Shown piece after piece: positions 33,239 through 42,062 of a DNA stretch of 50,299 nt. The notes beneath the pieces were generated by a model, which had not been told where the DNA came from, made no database searches, and saw only the letters and a list, made by a program, of their open reading frames with translations. The translations under genes and the position numbers were made by a program. The first letter of the stretch is position 1, and each line of letters begins with the position of its first letter. This stretch comes from Chlamydiota bacterium (lineage in GTDB: Bacteria > Chlamydiota > Chlamydiia > Chlamydiales > Simkaniaceae): contig JAAKFF010000001.1 in the NCBI GenBank assembly GCA_011065165.1, positions 1-50,299 of the forward strand, in the 5' to 3' direction.

Positions 33239-35826
33239 ATAAAGTGAGTTTCTGTCACCTTTCCATCAACATCATAACTCTTCTTCACCCCTTCTAGCTT
33301 TCCTTCAACGAAGAATTGCTCAAGGCGAGGCTCTCCTGAATCGTAGTATTTGTTGAACTCTCCATGCTGCATACCACTTTGGTACTCCGCTTTGAAGATC
33401 AAGATACCCGACTCATTCCAATGCTCAGCGGTGCCGTCTAGTAGCCCCTCCTTATAAGAGTAGATACTCGTCAGGCGACCATCTTGAAAAAAGGTCTTCT
33501 CTTCACCCTCTTTCTGATCATTGACAAATCCCACCTGCTTGTGCACTTGGCCACTCGGATAGTATTGGTTGGAGGGTCCTTCACGCAGGTCATCTTTAAA
33601 AGTTAGACGGATCGCGAGGTATCCATTACGGTGGTAGAGCTCAGCTTTGCCCTCTTTGATTCCCTTCTTATATGTCGTCACACTGATTGTCGCTCCTGTT
33701 GGATCATATTCCGTCGCCTCTCCATGAAGAAGGTTCTTTTCGTAGTGCGCTTCAATCGCTTTAATCTTCTTTCCTTCAGTCATATCTAGAGGATAGTAGA
33801 CGGTGTGAAGACCTTCGCGCTTATTAGCTATATAGTGGTAGACGATCTCCCGTCCTTCCTGATCCTTCTCTATGTGGGGGCCTTCGAGTTTCCCATTAAC
33901 ATACCTGGACTCTTCACGGAGATCTCCGTTCTCATCCCAGAGGGCCTTCAATCCTTCAAACTTACCATTCTCATAGCTGATCAGAGTCTTCGTGATGCCT
34001 GAGGGGTAGTAGGTCTTCTGCTCGCCATCAAGCTCGCCCTTCTCATTGAGATGGTAGAGGTTTGCTACGGTCACTTCAGAGCGTTCATCAGTGGGGAAAA
34101 ACTCCTTCTGCAGCCCAACCTGCACCCCTCTCTTTTTATTATGGATAAACGCTTCACTTCCATCTTCAAAAAATCCCAGAGAAGTGCCTTCGACTAGATC
34201 ATCCTTAAACGTTTCAGAGAGCTGCACTTGTCCGCTCTCATAGTAGAGCTCATGCTTCCCCTCTCTCTTTCCATCGAGGAAATGGAGGATCTCAAGCTTC
34301 TTGCCATTCTCATAGTAGGCGACATGGGTACCAATCGATTTGTCGTGGTCAAAGGCCCCCTCAAAGAGAAGCTGACCTCTATCGTTCCATCGACGGAAGG
34401 TCCCATCCTTTTTCCCATCTTCATAGCGCTCTTCTATAGATAGCGTTCCATCTTCAAACCATTCATTTTGATTACCATGAAAGAGAGAGTCTTTGTAGTG
34501 TTTACGCATCTTCATCTGGCCAGTTTGATGCCAGTCGGTGAAGGTGCCCACTTTATTTCCTTCATTAAAGGTCCCTTCAAATGTTAGCGAGCCCTCTTCA
34601 TTCCATTCTTCGAATGGACCGTGGCGAAGTTTGTTCTTATAGGCACCATGAAGCTTCATCTGACCTGAAATATAGAAGCGTTTCTGCTCCCCCTCAAACT
34701 CTCCACTCAGATAGTGGTAGTCGGCTCTAAGCTCTCCACTGGGAAACCAGGCGCGGTAGTGACCATCTACTTTCCCATCAGAGTCTCTCATATACTCAGC
34801 AACTTTCTGACCATTTTCATCGAACTCCCGGATCGGCTCTTTTAACATTGAATACTTGTCATAAGTTGCCATGAAAGCCAACGTCCCGTTAGGGTGTTTC
34901 TTCCAATGTTTACCGATATTTTTTCCGTGGTCAAATTTGAACTCTCCAGCAACTTTTCCATCCTCGTTAAACCACTTCTCTTTTCCATTTTTTTTCCCAT
35001 CAAGATAGTTGACGTGATAGCTCTGCCGCTCATTAGAGTGGTATTTGATGTGATCTCCAGATGGAACGCCTTCACTATACTCTTGCAGCTCGATGATTGA
35101 ATGGTTTTCATCATACCTTACTATTGCAGGCTGACCTCCAGAGGAGTTTAACTTCCCCTCGTGATAGAGCCCTTGAGTCTTCTCATTTCCGTTCTCATAC
35201 CACTCGATCAGCTTCCCATGAATCAACCCGTTTGAATAGGTGATGAGGAGCTCCCGCTGCCCTCCGGTAAAGTAACGGCTATAGTCTCCCTCGAGCTTTC
35301 CATTCTTATAGTTGCCTGCAGCAGAGGTCTCACCATTCTCATGGTATGAGGTGATCCTTCCATAGGGCTCTCCCTGCTTGAAGGTTGTTAGATGGTTGAG
35401 CTTTCCTCCCTCATAGAAGATCTTCATCGATCCATGTAGAAGCCCGCGATCGAAATAGGAGATCCGCTCAACTTCACCTGTTTCGCGGAAGCGCACATTT
35501 ACGCCATGGGGAACATCTGTCCTCTTCCATAGCTCATGGCCAGGAGAGCCCTCCTTCACAACAGTTAGATCGGTCTCTTCAAGTGGCCGCCCATTCTCAT
35601 AGAAATAGATCCGCTTCACCGACTCCTCAACGCCCAGCTCGTTCTCCATGTAGAAGACGACCAGCTTGGGAGTACCAGTTGGATATTTCTCAGCTATGTG
35701 AGGGCGCCATTCAGGCATCCGATTTTTCAGTTCCGTTGCAATGGGAGTGATTGGACTCTCTTCTACTTCTTGACCGAAGATCATCATTGGAATGATTAAC
35801 GCGATAATGAGGAGGCTTTTTAACAT
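33214..35826 (-). CDS. secreted MORN_2-repeat protein
   Basis: An 870-residue protein with a signal peptide (LLIIALIIPMMIFGQE). The remainder is roughly thirty tandem units of about 23 residues of the MORN_2 type (pattern YYENGKKLE or WYENGNEKTQGLYHEGKLNS, then xFKDDLxEGxSxxFxEDG). Such repeats fold as an elongated beta-hairpin solenoid. Relatives are often labelled 'YwqK family antitoxin', which rests on weak evidence and should not be read as a function here. Export is clear; a surface or host-facing scaffold role is inference. AGGTG precedes the ATG. The 3' end overlaps rsmD by 25 bases on the other strand. Confidence 0.85.
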   Translation of the reverse strand: MLKSLLIIALIIPMMIFGQEVEESPITPIATELKNRMPEWRPHIAEKYPTGTPKLVVFYMENELGVEESVKRIYFYENGRPLEETDLTVVKEGSPGHELWKRTDVPHGVNVRFRETGEVERISYFDRGLLHGSMKIFYEGGKLNHLTTFKQGEPYGRITSYHENGETSAAGNYKNGKLEGDYSRYFTGGQRELLITYSNGLIHGKLIEWYENGNEKTQGLYHEGKLNSSGGQPAIVRYDENHSIIELQEYSEGVPSGDHIKYHSNERQSYHVNYLDGKKNGKEKWFNEDGKVAGEFKFDHGKNIGKHWKKHPNGTLAFMATYDKYSMLKEPIREFDENGQKVAEYMRDSDGKVDGHYRAWFPSGELRADYHYLSGEFEGEQKRFYISGQMKLHGAYKNKLRHGPFEEWNEEGSLTFEGTFNEGNKVGTFTDWHQTGQMKMRKHYKDSLFHGNQNEWFEDGTLSIEERYEDGKKDGTFRRWNDRGQLLFEGAFDHDKSIGTHVAYYENGKKLEILHFLDGKREGKHELYYESGQVQLSETFKDDLVEGTSLGFFEDGSEAFIHNKKRGVQVGLQKEFFPTDERSEVTVANLYHLNEKGELDGEQKTYYPSGITKTLISYENGKFEGLKALWDENGDLREESRYVNGKLEGPHIEKDQEGREIVYHYIANKREGLHTVYYPLDMTEGKKIKAIEAHYEKNLLHGEATEYDPTGATISVTTYKKGIKEGKAELYHRNGYLAIRLTFKDDLREGPSNQYYPSGQVHKQVGFVNDQKEGEEKTFFQDGRLTSIYSYKEGLLDGTAEHWNESGILIFKAEYQSGMQHGEFNKYYDSGEPRLEQFFVEGKLEGVKKSYDVDGKVTETHFIHGVKQNS

Positions 35827-35887
35827 TTTTTTTCACCTGAATTTTTTTTCTAATTATAGCCCAACGTGGAATTTTCTTTGGGTATAT

Positions 35888-35906
35888 TATTGCAAAATAT
35901 GCAATA
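35888..35906. promoter_or_regulatory. palindrome between MORN and polysaccharide genes
   Basis: TATTGCA and TGCAATA (7 bases each) surround AAATA, and the pair is itself flanked by GGGTA and TACCC. It lies in the divergent promoter region about 60 bases before the MORN start and upstream of the wecB-like remnant. It may be an operator; no regulator is known. Confidence 0.35.
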
Positions 35907-35915
35907 TTTCTACCC

Positions 35916-36074
35916 ATGCCTACTCTTTCAATTGCGATCAATCCTATCTTGGAACTTATTCAAAAAGATCTACTTCTCCTCTGGCCACTCCATCCTCGAA
36001 CCAGAGGTGCGATAGAGAAACAAGGAGAATCTTTTGTTGAAAATCTAACTGCTCCCCTCATCGGAAACCATTGA
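35916..36074 (+). pseudogene. remnant resembling UDP-GlcNAc 2-epimerase
   Basis: A 52-codon frame. Its first 35 residues (PILELIQKDLLLLWPLHPRT, then RGAIEKQG) match the internal region of WecB-type UDP-N-acetylglucosamine 2-epimerases, where the PxHPRTR motif is highly characteristic. Both the N-terminal nucleotide-binding half and the rest of the C-terminal domain are missing. The remaining residues (ESFVENLTAPLIGNH) do not match anything I know. It is probably a deletion scar of an epimerase gene. It overlaps or abuts the flippase start. It fits the sugar-related content of the following genes. Confidence 0.45.
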
Positions 36075-36076
36075 GT

Positions 36077-37390
36077 ATGTTGCCAGAAAACACCAAAACT
36101 CAACCCATACGTTTAAAATTTCCTCGGCTCTCTCCATTATTCCGATCAGATTTTTTACAAAAAATTATTGCAGGATTGGGAAGTCGTGCCATTGTGATTG
36201 TATTAGGCTTTACCACGGCTGCTTTTGTTGCTCGACAATTAGGTCCAGAGGGCAGGGGGCTATTAGGTGTCGCGAATACAATTACCGCATTAGGAGTACA
36301 GCTAGGCTTACTGGGCTTCAATAGAGCCAACATCTTCCATGTCTCAAAGAACTCTTCTCTATTGTCAGTCATGATCACAAATTCACTTCTGATCAGCTGT
36401 TTAGTGGGAGGATTAGTGATGCTATTGCTATTTTTCTTTCACCATACCCTATTAGGAATTGAGCCTCTCCCCTTGCCACTTTTAACCCTATCCTTGGCCA
36501 TCATCCCTTTTAATATTTGTTTTTTACTCTTCCAAAGTCTTTTGAGCGGAGTTCAAAATTTTAAACACCATAATCTCAATGAGATTCTATTGAAATCAGT
36601 CTCGACTTTCCTTATTCTGACAATCATCTCTATGGGAACGCTAACAGTGTTGAACGCCACTCTCTTTCAGGGAGTTGCTATCACTGCTTGCCTTGTTTGG
36701 ACGTTTAGGACATTTTCTAAATCCATCAACGGCATAAAAGCTCCCTCTCTCTTTCACATTAAAAATAATTTTTTTTATGGAGGAAAATCCTATCTTGTTA
36801 GTTTTTTCACTTTGGGAATCAAGCGCGTGGATGTTTTCTTTCTTCAACGTTCCCAAGGTTTTGAGCAAGTGGGATATTTCTCTGTTGCCCTCTCAATCAT
36901 TGACATCCTCTTTTTATTCTCGATCGTCATTGCAGCTATCTTATATCCTAAACTTTGTGCAGAGTCAGACATCAGGAAAAAGTGGGAATTGACTAAAAAA
37001 ACAGCCCTTTATTCCACCATAATTATCCTTTTTACAGCCCTGGTCGTGATGCTTTGGAGTACTCCTATACTTTGGATATTTGGCGTCCAATTTGCCCCTG
37101 TCCATATGATTTTAGTCTATCTTCTCCCGGGCTTCATCCTCCTTTCAATTCAACATATTATGCTTCAATTTATTGCCTCGATTGGGTTTCCCAGGAGACT
37201 CGTCTTCATTTGGGTAATCGCGCTGGGAATAAAGCTTGTTGCAGGTTCAGGTTTGATTCCCCAAATGGGAGTCAAAGGAGTGGCTATCTCTTGGACAGTG
37301 GTTTATCTCTTTATTTTCATCTCCCTTTCAATCAGTATCAAATCCATAATTAAAAAATTAAAAAATAACCCTGAATCAAAAACATCTTGA
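36077..37390 (+). CDS. Wzx-like polysaccharide flippase (MOP superfamily)
   Basis: A 437-residue integral membrane protein with about twelve helices. The N-terminus has GSRAIVIVLGFTTAAFVARQ followed by LGPEGRGLLGVANTITALGV, the signature of the RfbX/Wzx/MATE-like polysaccharide transporters. The family flips lipid-linked sugars across the inner membrane. The start is the ATG at 36077; an upstream in-frame TTG overlaps the epimerase remnant. The next gene, a glycosyltransferase, follows after seven bases. It probably exports the glycan built by the neighbouring transferases. Confidence 0.85.
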   Translation: MLPENTKTQPIRLKFPRLSPLFRSDFLQKIIAGLGSRAIVIVLGFTTAAFVARQLGPEGRGLLGVANTITALGVQLGLLGFNRANIFHVSKNSSLLSVMITNSLLISCLVGGLVMLLLFFFHHTLLGIEPLPLPLLTLSLAIIPFNICFLLFQSLLSGVQNFKHHNLNEILLKSVSTFLILTIISMGTLTVLNATLFQGVAITACLVWTFRTFSKSINGIKAPSLFHIKNNFFYGGKSYLVSFFTLGIKRVDVFFLQRSQGFEQVGYFSVALSIIDILFLFSIVIAAILYPKLCAESDIRKKWELTKKTALYSTIIILFTALVVMLWSTPILWIFGVQFAPVHMILVYLLPGFILLSIQHIMLQFIASIGFPRRLVFIWVIALGIKLVAGSGLIPQMGVKGVAISWTVVYLFIFISLSISIKSIIKKLKNNPESKTS

Positions 37391-37397
37391 GAGACCA

Positions 37398-39011
37398 ATG
37401 ACAAAGCAAACGCTCATCATTAAACATCGTTTAGGGATCTCGAGCCATAGCCAAGAGAACGAAACCGCAATTGATTGGGAGACGTTAAAAGAGTGGTGCA
37501 TGTCTGGAAAGATCTTTTATAAGTTCCGCAGTTATGGTGATGTGATCTTCTGTACTGTAGATAGCATTCCAAAATATCGCCGAGCATTCCTTTTAGGATT
37601 GTGCGCATACTTCCTTAAAACTCGGAAATCTACGATCAAATATGGTCGTAGTGAGGAAGTAAACATCTCCCTCTCTTTTCTTCTTAAACGCACTTTTATT
37701 TTAGTAAGAGACCTATTAAGAAAACCCTTCTTTCTAAAATCACTAAACAAAACATTTGCACAGCTCCATCAAAACACGCCCAACTCACTCTCATTACCCC
37801 TATCGGGAAACCCCTATTATTTCAGAACAGACTTCCTTTTCCATAGTTTAGCTGGGGGACCTGTTGCACATATCTCCGGAGTCCTCAACACTTTAGAAGA
37901 AGAAGTGGGAACCCCTCCAATATTTCTTACTTCAGCAGTAATTCCTACGGTGAGAGAAAAGATAAGATGCCATCTCATTACTCCTGAAGACAAGTTTTTG
38001 GATTATGCCGACTTTTCACATTTCGCTTTTTCTGAAACTTATTCAAAAAAAGCAATAGGTTTACTGGAAAAGCATCCCCCCCGTTTTATCTATGAACGTT
38101 ACAGCATCGGAAGCATTTCAGGAGTAGAGCTCTCTCAAAAATTCCAGGTACCGTTTGTTTTAGAATATAATAGCTCTAAAATTTGGATAGCGAAACACTG
38201 GGGAGAAGCTCTCAAACATGAAAAACTCTTTCTAACCATTGAAGAGCTGAACTTCCATGCGGCACAACTGATCGTTGTTGTCAGCGAGCCCTTAAAGGAG
38301 CAACTAATCTTAAAAGGAGTCGATGAAGAAAAAATCCTTGTTAATCCGAATGGAGTGGATCCAGAAAAATACTCTCCCACGATTGATGGGACAGCGAGAA
38401 GGAATGAACTGAAACTAGCCAAAAAGATTGTGGTTGGATTCGTCGGAACTTTTGGAAAATGCCATGGGGCAGAAGTGCTTGCAGAAAGCTTTGGAACACT
38501 CATCAAAAGATATCCTGAATATAGAGACAAGGTTCATCTAATCATGATTGGGGACGGAGTTACCATGCCGTTGGTTGTGGAAATGATTAAAGAGTATCAC
38601 ATAGAGGATTATGTCACCTTGACAGGACTTGTTCCTCAAGCCGAGGCACCCCACTACTTAGCTGCTTGCGATATTCTGGTTTCGCCTCAAGTGCCCAATG
38701 GCGATGGATCAAAGTTTTTTTGCTCTCCCATTAAGGTTTTCGAATATATGGCCATGGGGAGAGGAATTGTCGCCTCCGATTTGGATCAGATCGGAGAAGT
38801 CCTCGATCACAAGAAAACAGCCTTTCTTGTCAAACCAGGAAATCAGGAAGCACTCCTCCAGGGACTTAGAGTCTTGATCGACAACCCTCAATTAAGGAAT
38901 GAATTGGGGAGAAATGCACGCGAAAAAGCAGTAAAAAACCATACCTGGAAAGAGCATACCCACAAAATGATCAAGAAGCTCAACGAACTCTGTCCCCCCG
39001 CCCTAAAGTGA
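37398..39011 (+). CDS. GT4-family glycosyltransferase
   Basis: A 537-residue protein whose C-terminal 400 residues form a GT-B fold enzyme of the GT4 group. Visible motifs are VNPNGVDPEKYSP, KIVVGFVGTFGKCHGAEVLA (start of the nucleotide-sugar domain), VTLTGLVPQAEAPHYLAACD and SPIKVFEYMAMGRGIVASD, with the E-x7-E-like pair in the last. The first 130 residues are unusual for GT4 and carry a basic helical stretch, possibly a separate N-terminal region. GAGAG precedes the ATG. It is in one unit with the flippase. Donor and acceptor are unknown. Confidence 0.88.
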   Translation: MTKQTLIIKHRLGISSHSQENETAIDWETLKEWCMSGKIFYKFRSYGDVIFCTVDSIPKYRRAFLLGLCAYFLKTRKSTIKYGRSEEVNISLSFLLKRTFILVRDLLRKPFFLKSLNKTFAQLHQNTPNSLSLPLSGNPYYFRTDFLFHSLAGGPVAHISGVLNTLEEEVGTPPIFLTSAVIPTVREKIRCHLITPEDKFLDYADFSHFAFSETYSKKAIGLLEKHPPRFIYERYSIGSISGVELSQKFQVPFVLEYNSSKIWIAKHWGEALKHEKLFLTIEELNFHAAQLIVVVSEPLKEQLILKGVDEEKILVNPNGVDPEKYSPTIDGTARRNELKLAKKIVVGFVGTFGKCHGAEVLAESFGTLIKRYPEYRDKVHLIMIGDGVTMPLVVEMIKEYHIEDYVTLTGLVPQAEAPHYLAACDILVSPQVPNGDGSKFFCSPIKVFEYMAMGRGIVASDLDQIGEVLDHKKTAFLVKPGNQEALLQGLRVLIDNPQLRNELGRNAREKAVKNHTWKEHTHKMIKKLNELCPPALK

Positions 39012-39085
39012 AAGAAGTGTTGTAGAAATGGGTTGATTGAACATATCATTTGTACTTATTATGTTGGATTGGAGTCCTTACACCA

Positions 39086-40162
39086 ATGAGTTCTCATTCA
39101 AAACTGAGCAAACTACTTTTTTTCTTTTCTTTTTTTACAGCCATAGGAAGTGTTTCAGCTTTCGTTTCAATCGAACAACCGCCCATTGCAACGGCTTATA
39201 CACCCAATTCTATTCTTTCCAATCCGCCACCTGGTAATATTTACTACGCAGGAGATAGGCCGAGGTATTCTACCTGCTCAGGAGTCGCTTGGTTTGGAAA
39301 CTACGGACATCTAGCTGCAGTAAATAAAATTTCCTCTTCCATTCAAATTTATAAATTTAATGAAATCAGTTGCTCCCTCGAACTCATAAAAAAGTTTCAT
39401 AATTCATCTTGCTTAAACCTTTCAGGTCCTGAAAATTTAGCTTTTTCGAATAATCGGCAACTTCTTGCCATTCCAAATGTAGGAAATGGTGATGTAAATG
39501 TTTATAAATACGATTCAAATTCTTCTTTTTTGAATCTTCCATTTGAACGTCTTGCCACCATAAAAGGTAACAAAGCCCACGGAGCTACATTTTCTCCAAC
39601 TGGGGAATATTTATCAGTTTGTTTCATAAATCATAACTACCAGCGAGGAGAGATTTGCACCTATCGCATTATAAGCCAGAGGAATAAAAATATTAAAATC
39701 TCGAGGACTCAAAACCTTCGAAATCCCATGTATCCATTAAAACCTAAAAGTATTGCTTTTTCATCTGACAGCAAATTTGTTGTGATTGGTTACAGCATGC
39801 AGCTCAAGTATAAAGAGGGAGAGAAAAAAGCAGTTCTAGCAAGTTACAAATTCGATGCTAAGCGAGGAATAATAGATCCAACTCCTATCAGTTATATTGA
39901 TAATTTATTCTCCATTGAAACTCTCTTATTTACTTCTGATTGCTCAACCATCCTTACAACAGATCAAGTAAACGATACCATTATAGCTCATGAGTTCGAT
40001 CCCAATACTGGAGAGCTTGGAGAGGGCTACATTGTACTCGAAAATCCCGATGCTCAATTGAGTCTCCCTCATGGGATTGCGCTCTCTTCTGATGATAAAT
40101 TTCTCGCTGTTAGTAATTATGGAGAAGATAAAGTTACTATTTATGCAGTCACAATAAAATGA
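39086..40162 (+). CDS. secreted beta-propeller protein
   Basis: A 358-residue protein with a signal peptide (LLFFFSFFTAIGSVSA, cleavage after VSA). It is built from repeated beta-propeller blades of the lactonase/YVTN type: GPENLAFSNNRQLLAIPNVG, HGATFSPTGEYLSVCF, KPKSIAFSSDSKFVVIGYSM and LPHGIALSSDDKFLAVSNYG. Roughly six to seven blades are discernible. The start at the ATG 39086 follows a distant GGAG; an in-frame TTG at 39050 is less likely because it would place twelve residues before the signal. The stop overlaps the GT92 gene (ATGA). Propellers of this type can bind carbohydrate or protein; no catalytic site is obvious. Confidence 0.75.
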   Translation: MSSHSKLSKLLFFFSFFTAIGSVSAFVSIEQPPIATAYTPNSILSNPPPGNIYYAGDRPRYSTCSGVAWFGNYGHLAAVNKISSSIQIYKFNEISCSLELIKKFHNSSCLNLSGPENLAFSNNRQLLAIPNVGNGDVNVYKYDSNSSFLNLPFERLATIKGNKAHGATFSPTGEYLSVCFINHNYQRGEICTYRIISQRNKNIKISRTQNLRNPMYPLKPKSIAFSSDSKFVVIGYSMQLKYKEGEKKAVLASYKFDAKRGIIDPTPISYIDNLFSIETLLFTSDCSTILTTDQVNDTIIAHEFDPNTGELGEGYIVLENPDAQLSLPHGIALSSDDKFLAVSNYGEDKVTIYAVTIK

Positions 40163-41085
40163 AGAAAATTTTATATTTTTCAGTGATAAATTTTTTGCTA
40201 CTTTCATTTAGACTTTATGGGAGTCATTATGAATTATCAATATGCGCAATTTTTAAAAATGAAGCTCCCTACCTAAAGGAATGGATCGAGTTCCATAAAT
40301 TACAGGGGGTTGAGCATTTTTTTCTCTATAATAACAACAGTTCCGACGATTACTTAACAGTATTGCAACCTTATATCGATTCTTCTGATGTCACTTTAAT
40401 TCAATGGTCCTATAACTATAGCTTCAATCAATCAAAAGTATGGCTATCAATTCAATCAGGTGCTTATATGGATTGCGTTCATCTATACGGCGATAGGACG
40501 ACTTGGTTAGCAGCTATCGATATAGATGAATTTTTATTTTGCACAGATGGGCTCAGTGTTAGCACTTTTCTCGAAGAGTATAAAGACTATGGAGGCGTTT
40601 GTCCCTATTGGCGTCTTTTTGGCACGTCTAACCTAGAAACAATACCTTCTAATCTCTTAATGATCGAAGCATTAATTCAATGCTGCATCCCTGAAGAGTT
40701 CAGGAATAGATATGTTAAGTCTATCGTGCAACCGCGACATGTAAAGAGCTGCGCAAGCGCGCACATATTTTCATATAAAGATGGCTATTTTGCCATAGAT
40801 CCTAATGGGAATGAAATCACAAGACAGACCGGTCCCTATTGGACAGATGATAAGCTTCGCATTAATCATTATTGGACCCGGTCGAAGGAATATTTTCGGA
40901 CGCGAAAAATTCCATCTCGTCATAGGCGCAGAAGAGCAGAGACTGTAAAAGTATTATGGAAAATGGCTAATGCTTATAATGCGTGCATTGACACATCCAT
41001 TTTGCAATTTGCGCCTGCATTACGTGAAAAAATGGGCTATGATCTTATGCCAAATTTCTCTGAGATCGACACACCCTCAGATTAA
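40159..41085 (+). CDS. GT92-like glycosyltransferase, paralogue of 5939-6793
   Basis: A 308-residue protein with an N-terminal hydrophobic segment (about 3-20) that serves as signal peptide or anchor. The catalytic region has CAIFKNEAPYLKEWIEFH (29-46), FLYNNNSSDD, DIDEF (121-125), FGTSNL and NHYW. The same ordered motifs occur in the protein at 5939-6793, about 34 kb away, so the two are paralogues. It starts inside the stop of the beta-propeller gene. It is the last gene of the putative polysaccharide island and is convergent with a small membrane-protein gene. Donor and acceptor are unknown. Confidence 0.8.
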   Translation: MKKILYFSVINFLLLSFRLYGSHYELSICAIFKNEAPYLKEWIEFHKLQGVEHFFLYNNNSSDDYLTVLQPYIDSSDVTLIQWSYNYSFNQSKVWLSIQSGAYMDCVHLYGDRTTWLAAIDIDEFLFCTDGLSVSTFLEEYKDYGGVCPYWRLFGTSNLETIPSNLLMIEALIQCCIPEEFRNRYVKSIVQPRHVKSCASAHIFSYKDGYFAIDPNGNEITRQTGPYWTDDKLRINHYWTRSKEYFRTRKIPSRHRRRRAETVKVLWKMANAYNACIDTSILQFAPALREKMGYDLMPNFSEIDTPSD

Positions 41086-41100
41086 CCTGCCTTTGATCTC

Positions 41101-41475
41101 TCACATGAAGGCGAGCCAGCATAGTCCAAAGCCCCAAGCGACCGAGAGAAGGCCAAAGAAGATAAAGGTCGTCTCCTGAAGTTTAGAAAGCTTGTGGACC
41201 ACAGAGGGGAGGAAGAAGACAAGTACGCCCCGCAAAAAGAGCATCCAACCGACAAGGGTGACAAGTATTTCGCTCTTCATCGACCACTCATTGAAATTGG
41301 TGATAATAGTCAGACCGATAATGAGATTGATAACCCCACCAAGGTAGAGAATCGCCGGCGTCTTCCGAAATGAATCGGTCACCATTTTCACACTCTCCTT
41401 ATAGAAGAGCGTCCAGACTCCCATGATGACAAAGATGGGACCAAAAACAGTAGCAATCGCCGCGGCACTAAACAT
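41101..41475 (-). CDS. small four-helix membrane protein
   Basis: A 124-residue protein with four predicted transmembrane helices (AAAIATVFGPIFVIMGVWTL, LYLGGVINLIIGLTIIT, ILVTLVGWMLFLRGVLVFFL, FIFFGLLSVAWGFGLCWLAF). AAGGAG lies five bases before the ATG, a strong ribosome binding site. No family is recognised. It stands between the polysaccharide island and the type II secretion operon and is transcribed in the same direction as the latter. Confidence 0.75.
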   Translation of the reverse strand: MFSAAAIATVFGPIFVIMGVWTLFYKESVKMVTDSFRKTPAILYLGGVINLIIGLTIITNFNEWSMKSEILVTLVGWMLFLRGVLVFFLPSVVHKLSKLQETTFIFFGLLSVAWGFGLCWLAFM

Positions 41476-41523
41476 TGAGACTCCTTACTTTTTGCTTAAG
41501 AGTAGCTCAGCTCAACAGGAGGG

Positions 41524-41640
41524 TCAAGATTTTTCTATATAGTTTGAATAGGTGAGTTCCACCTTTTTGCAACTCATAAGTGATTTGATTTGTCCATCTG
41601 GTAAAAAGTAATAGGCATCTATGGCGATGGTGGGAATTGC
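41524..41640 (-). pseudogene. out-of-frame pseudopilin C-terminus
   Basis: Directly after the pseudopilin at 41619-42062, the minus strand has an open frame that codes for AIPTIAIDAYYFLPDGQIKS followed by LMSCKKVELTYSNYIEKS and a TGA at 41524. It has no start codon of its own and overlaps the end of the pseudopilin frame. The FxPDGxI pattern is typical of GspH/FimT-type pseudopilins. A one-base insertion (or two-base deletion) near 41642 would join it to the pseudopilin. Either the gene is frameshifted in nature or the sequence has an error here. Confidence 0.5.
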
Positions 41641-41657
41641 AGGTTTGAATAGGTGAG
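41542..41657. repeat. 15-base direct repeat pair at the pseudopilin 3' end
   Basis: GTTTGAATAGGTGAG occurs at 41542-41556 and at 41643-41657, 101 bases apart. On the minus strand both copies code for LTYSN in their respective frames. Spacing is not a multiple of three, so a duplication event here could explain the frameshift. Confidence 0.75.
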
Positions 41658-42062
41658 CGATTCAGTTTTGTCTTTGAAGAAGAGGGTGAGTTTCACCTCT
41701 TTTTTGATCCACCCTGTGCCGGTGAAAGTTATGAGCGTAGCTCCCTCTTTGACTCTTAAGTGGGGGATGGAGATGGGGAGGTCGAAGAGGCGCGGGAGGG
41801 TGAGCGGCTCATCGGTTTTACGTAGGCAGATGAGCCCTCCCTTCTTCTGCTCGATATGGAAGTCGATGTCGGCGTTTGCCGTGCGCGCTAAGCGCCGCGT
41901 TAGTGCAAGTTCATGTTTGAGATGAGAGAGGCCTCGGCTAAACCGGTAGTGGTCGAGCATCGGCCTAACGCGCACAAGCATAAAGCCCCCAATCAGCACT
42001 AGAATTCCTATCGCAAGAGAGAGTTCGATTAGAGTGAAAGTTCGTCTTTTTCTTCTTCCCAC
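41619..42062 (-). CDS. type II secretion pseudopilin, GspH/FimT-like
   Basis: A 147-residue minor pseudopilin-like protein. The N-terminal methylation motif is RRTFTLIELSLAIGILVLIG, with glutamate at +5, leading into a hydrophobic helix. The residue before the predicted cleavage site is threonine, not the usual glycine. The C-terminal half is beta-rich (LITFTGTGWIKKEVKLTLFF). Translation begins at a GTG inside gspG (34-base overlap), the only start that keeps the motif. The end is doubtful: the final LQFPPSP looks like a frameshift product (see 41524-41640). Last gene of the type II secretion operon. Confidence 0.75.
   Translation of the reverse strand: MGRRKRRTFTLIELSLAIGILVLIGGFMLVRVRPMLDHYRFSRGLSHLKHELALTRRLARTANADIDFHIEQKKGGLICLRKTDEPLTLPRLFDLPISIPHLRVKEGATLITFTGTGWIKKEVKLTLFFKDKTESLTYSNLQFPPSP

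Noticed and set aside
33214-35826. Toxin-antitoxin system suggested by YwqK-like MORN_2 repeats
   Set aside because: No toxin gene is adjacent, the protein has a signal peptide, and its length is far beyond the small YwqK proteins.
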